Source: Bostrychus sinensis
Taxonomy: Eukaryota; Chordata; Actinopteri; Gobiiformes; Eleotridae
NCBI GenBank assembly: GCA_020698575.1
Contig: CM036255.1
Coordinates: 16,952,001-17,016,000 of the forward strand
Length of the DNA stretch: 64,000 nt
Reading direction: 5' to 3'
The translations under genes were made by a program, and so were the position numbers. This document shows, in pieces, positions 60,011 to 64,000 of this stretch. Numbering within the stretch: position 1 is the first letter of the stretch; each line of letters begins with the position of its first letter. The notes under the pieces were generated by a model that searched no databases, was not told the DNA's origin, and worked only from the letters and a program-made list of their open reading frames with translations.

Positions 60011-63000
60011 GGAAAGGACACACACACAACATGGACAGACACCCCAAGAATATAAACAAGGATTCTTTGTGTAGCTGCCAAACTAGCTACCGTCAACTGA
60101 CAACACATGGAGCGCTAAAGCCCCCTGTCCACGCTCACAGATCAAGCTTAAAGACATGACTTGTGTGTCTTAATCATTCTTTCCACTCTATTTCTTTAAA
60201 AGAACAAAGAAAGAAGGCACATTGATCAAAGGATATTGTAATTATGTGGAGGAGGGTTGAAACCACACCTCTCCATCTGAGTCCTTGGCCCTCCCACTCA
60301 TGCACCATCCATTTGTTTACTATGGCTGGACACTATACTCTTCTAGTGCATTACAAACTACTAGACTGCACACCAATAAGGCTCATGGCATGTGTAATAC
60401 TGAAATATCAATGCATCAACTAGCCAGACACATGGAATGCCATTTTCTCCAGTTAACTCTCTGACCTATATATATCAGCAAACACTTAAATCCAGTGGGA
60501 TTACTTTGGGAACAAGCATTTATAAATATGTTATTAGCCAATAACAAGTTCGGTAAAAACATCACTACACCCTTTTTCCATAAAAAAACAACAGTCAACT
60601 GTTCTATACAAACATAAATGTTACTTTCATGTGAAATTACTCGACCTTACTACACCAGACAGGATAGTATACAAATATTGGTGACTCTAACTTACTACGT
60701 TTACCAAGTAAGAGCACACATTAGCATATATGTTAGCATCATTAGCATCTCCAGCTTTTGTCTAGTCAGTCCCCAGGGGAGAAAATGTCTCTGGGTGAAG
60801 GGGAGAGTAAAGCCAAAAGAGAGCGAGAGAGAGAGAGTGAGAGAGAGACACTGAGCACACATGCTGTTGCCATGACGACTGGTGTAGACGAATAACACAC
60901 AGATCTCGAACAGCGGCCGCAAGATAGACAGCGAATGTGTGACTTACAAAATGTGACTTTAAAAAAAGATGAAAAGGGTCAAAGCTAGGTGAGTATCACT
61001 AGAATTGATATAATGCACAGTAAAAATATGGGATGTTCACAAAACACACGGAGAAAGTGTGGGAACAGTGTTGCTATGGAAACACGGACTGAGATTCCTG
61101 CCTATGCAAAAGGAGAAATACAGAAGGAGAATAAGCAACTGGTCTCAATGCTATGGTCTGTGAAATAGCTCTGCAATATATGCGACAGATTTTGCAGAAG
61201 ATCAGAGTGGGTCATTGGAAATCATTCTGTGATAAAAAGTTTAAAATGATACTAACACAACGTAAACATGATGACATTGTTGTAACCACATGATGGCAGC
61301 ACTGGCACTCTGAGATAAACAGACCCCACCTGCAGGTTAAGCGTGAGATAAAAGTCTTTGTCCTGCAGTGTCAACTGACCTGTCAAAAAGCACTTAATGC
61401 AGCATTTTCAGGACAAACTCACAACCTATGGCCCATACCAAATAGTTATGACACACAATTACCTTATTATTAATACCACAAAATAAGAGACTTGTGCATA
61501 TGTTTGAAATAGAAGTAAGAGGAGATTTTAACAGGAGAAGTTTAAACCTAATGTTTCTGGGACGGAGAGTGAGGCACAAGCTTTAGGGCCTGAGTCTCAA
61601 ATTGCAGACGGCCTGCTCCAATTTCAGCTTGGCTTAGAGAAAATTTAGCTTCTTAAAGGGGAAATGTGCAAGTATGATTTGGATCCCAATTCCTCGAAGG
61701 GAAGCAAGGAATAAACCATAATATTAAAATTAAACCTCATCATGGCGACAAGCCTGGTCTGTAAATGGGGTCACGGTTTCCTTGGCAGAGCTGAAGATGC
61801 AATGAGGCAGAATGAGGAAGTTTGTGAGTCCAAGACACTGATGAGAGTGTTTGTGTGTCAACAGTGAGCTACAAGGACACAGGGAAAGCTGCTTCTGATG
61901 GCCAGTTTGCAATGTGACAAATATCTCAGGGCTCTCAGGGGTTTATTTGACAGTGATTGTATTCAAATAGCACACAGCATTAAGTAAGAGCTGAGGACGG
62001 CGTCAGCGGCACTGACATGCTCCTATGAATGAATCTGCTATCAGTGTTACTTTCCTGTAAGTCTCTAGTCTAGTGACCCAATAGTATAAATGTTGATCTA
62101 AAAAAAGCTAACTCAGTTCTTTGTAACACTATGTTGGGCTGTAGTGTGAGACCTCTATGTTGATTTCACATAACAAAGACATTCAAATGCTTTCATAAAT
62201 AGTGCATGACTTTTACTGCATATAGTTCATACAGAATAGTCACTGCAATCCAGTCACAGGAGTTCACAAGCCAATATATCTTTTGTGACGGTCCCAAGCC
62301 CAGATAAACAGAGAGGGTTGCATCAGAAAAGGCATCCAACACCAAATCAATATCATTTTGCGCCAGGAGGAGGCAGGTTTTTTGCTATGGCGACGCCGAA
62401 AGGGAAAGCTGAAAGGAAATAAGATAAAGTATAGTCGCTAAATAATGGTGCTAATACCATGTTAAAATAAAAAAATTGTGTAATAGACATATATGAACAA
62501 GTACGTCCCGCCAGAGGTTGACGCAAAATTATATAAATTTGACTGTATAAAATATGTGATCAATGTCAAATTAAAACATATTGACTCTACTTCTAAAGGC
62601 AAATGTAACGAGAAATAAATAAAGTCAGGGTTGTCTAGAACTTACAACATACAAGTCTAATATATCTGGGACAACCCATCTTTGCCATCCTTACACGTGT
62701 AATACAGTCTCTGTCCAAGCCAGAGCATTTGGGGTAAAAGTTTAAGCTGATTTCAAACCATATGTTTACAAGCCTTTGTCTGAGTGCCAGCATCCACAGC
62801 CAGATGAGATTAACTACACTTACCATGGGCATCATCCCATACTGGCAAAGCTAGGCTAAATTATTAGTAGACACTTCCTGTTCTGTCATCTGTTTCAGTA
62901 TTTGCAGCACTCCTTTGTCCACCCCGCTATTCCTTTTATTGTTTGTTCAGCCTCTCTCTGTCACTGTGAATCAGGGGAAGGCAGTGATAGGCACAGCTCT

Positions 63001-64000
63001 GTGACTCGGCTTCCTCCTTCAATACTCTGCCCTCCCTCATCATCTCTTCCCTGGTCTCCTCTCTTCATAGCAACAGCTGCTTCACCCCTGCAAAGCCCAA
63101 GAACTGGCCAAAAAGGGATATAGGCCAAGGACAAGCAGGAATATCTCTGTATCTGTATGTGAGTGATCTGTGCTGAGATGTTAGTGGCTTTACAGAGAAT
63201 GTAAGCCAATAGTGATAGTGTTGAGAAGCTTTGGGAGGGGTACCAATACCAGAATCTCTATTATCCAACAAAAATATTTAATTAAAAATATTTCAACAAA
63301 AATGTACTTATTTGATCACCATATTTACTGAAAAATCTAGGAACGGACATAAAGTACATTTCAGGTAGCAGAGGCCAACAGCAAGGCATTGAGCCAAGGC
63401 TAACTGTGGGTAGTGAGCATCTGTTATCACTTTCACTTCAGGTAGGAGGCCAAAGGACATATGGCCAAATTGTCCTTAAGGTAAAAAAGAGCCTGTAGAG
63501 GTTAGTAAGCACTAAATAAACACCAATGTAAACACTGGGAGAGTGGTTTGCAAAACAAACAGAAGGGAGGGCATTGATAAAGTGTGCAACACAAATCTAA
63601 TTCATCATTCATGTATACGTATTAATCTTAAAGAAACCAAGCCGCCCAGTTCCTCTCTCTTTCCTTTTTTTCCCCATAAGAACAAGAGCAAAGTTATAAG
63701 CCAATAATACAAATCAAATAAAAATACATAAAACCAAGAGCAAATGAAAGTCAAACAAATAAAATCACAGACAATGCTAGTGTGAAATATTTAAAAACAC
63801 AACTTTGCACCAGACCTCAGGGACAAGTTCAAAGAAACACTCCTTTTATACCACTGCTGCCTCAGAGACAGCTTCATAGCAACATATCAACAACAAAAAA
63901 CTCTTCAACATGTAAACACTTGTTTCAGTTTTACATATTAAATAATAAAAGTGACTTATAGCTATAGTGGTTATAGCTACATAAGCCTTTATATATGGTT
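60011..64000. other. Presumed clasp2 long-isoform intron / upstream DNA
   Basis: No exon was recognised in these 4 kb, and none of the TOG1-coding sequence is present. A (GA)n-rich stretch lies at about 60820-60850. The segment 62288-62342 (GGTCCCAAGCCCAGATAAAC and following) resembles a very frequent fish repeat. If the longer clasp2 form exists, its first exons must lie right of 64000 and this is intron. Confidence 0.45.

Noticed and set aside
1..64000. CRISPR array, phage, bacterial defence or other prokaryotic system
   Set aside because: The window is vertebrate nuclear DNA with spliced genes; no spaced direct repeats or prokaryotic operons are present.

Overview
The window looks like nuclear DNA of a teleost fish, probably a percomorph, but the species cannot be fixed from the sequence. 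It carries compact vertebrate genes with many small exons and consensus GT-AG introns. Between and inside them lie fish-type DNA transposons (Tc1-like, hAT-like, PIF/Harbinger-like) and a tRNA-derived SINE. There are no operons, plasmid or phage genes, or CRISPR arrays.

Three genes account for essentially all the coding sequence I can support, and all lie on the minus strand. From right to left in transcription order they are clasp2 (last coding base 37605; the gene enters from the right edge or starts at an internal promoter near 59.7 kb), ubp1 (34273 down to 27738) and pdcd6ip/Alix (25022 down to 13690). I rebuilt each exon by exon from splice sites, reading phase and similarity to the vertebrate proteins as I remember them. 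ubp1 gives a clean 542-residue protein in 16 coding exons. pdcd6ip gives a clean 866-residue protein in 18 exons. clasp2 gives about 1243 residues from 33 core exons, plus six candidate cassette exons whose lengths are all multiples of three. One clasp2 exon in the TOG2 domain is one base too long and breaks the frame.

Layout. 1-12.9 kb: gene-free, with a CpG-rich orphan promoter and first exon on the minus strand (about 2.74-2.96 kb), a CA repeat, a decayed Tc1-like transposon (5.36-6.49 kb), a SINE (8.7 kb) and several candidate conserved enhancers. 12.9-25.1 kb: pdcd6ip. 25.2-35.2 kb: ubp1, its long 3' flank and its CCAAT-box promoter. 35.2-36.3 kb: spacer. 36.3-64 kb: clasp2 with large introns full of transposons, including a nested pair at 39.6-40.8 kb and an element inside a TA microsatellite at 50.6-51.5 kb.

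The genes do not form a pathway. Clasp2 stabilises microtubule plus ends, Ubp1 is a CP2-family transcription factor, and Pdcd6ip/Alix is an ESCRT adaptor. They are neighbours by ancient synteny: human 3p22 carries the same three genes, but as I recall it PDCD6IP lies on the other side of CLASP2 and in the opposite orientation. I found no new multi-gene system. The observations most worth follow-up are the phase-preserving cassette set in the clasp2 linker, its conserved gamma-type alternative first exon, the clasp2 frameshift, and a hAT insertion beside the ubp1 exon that encodes the nuclear localisation signal.
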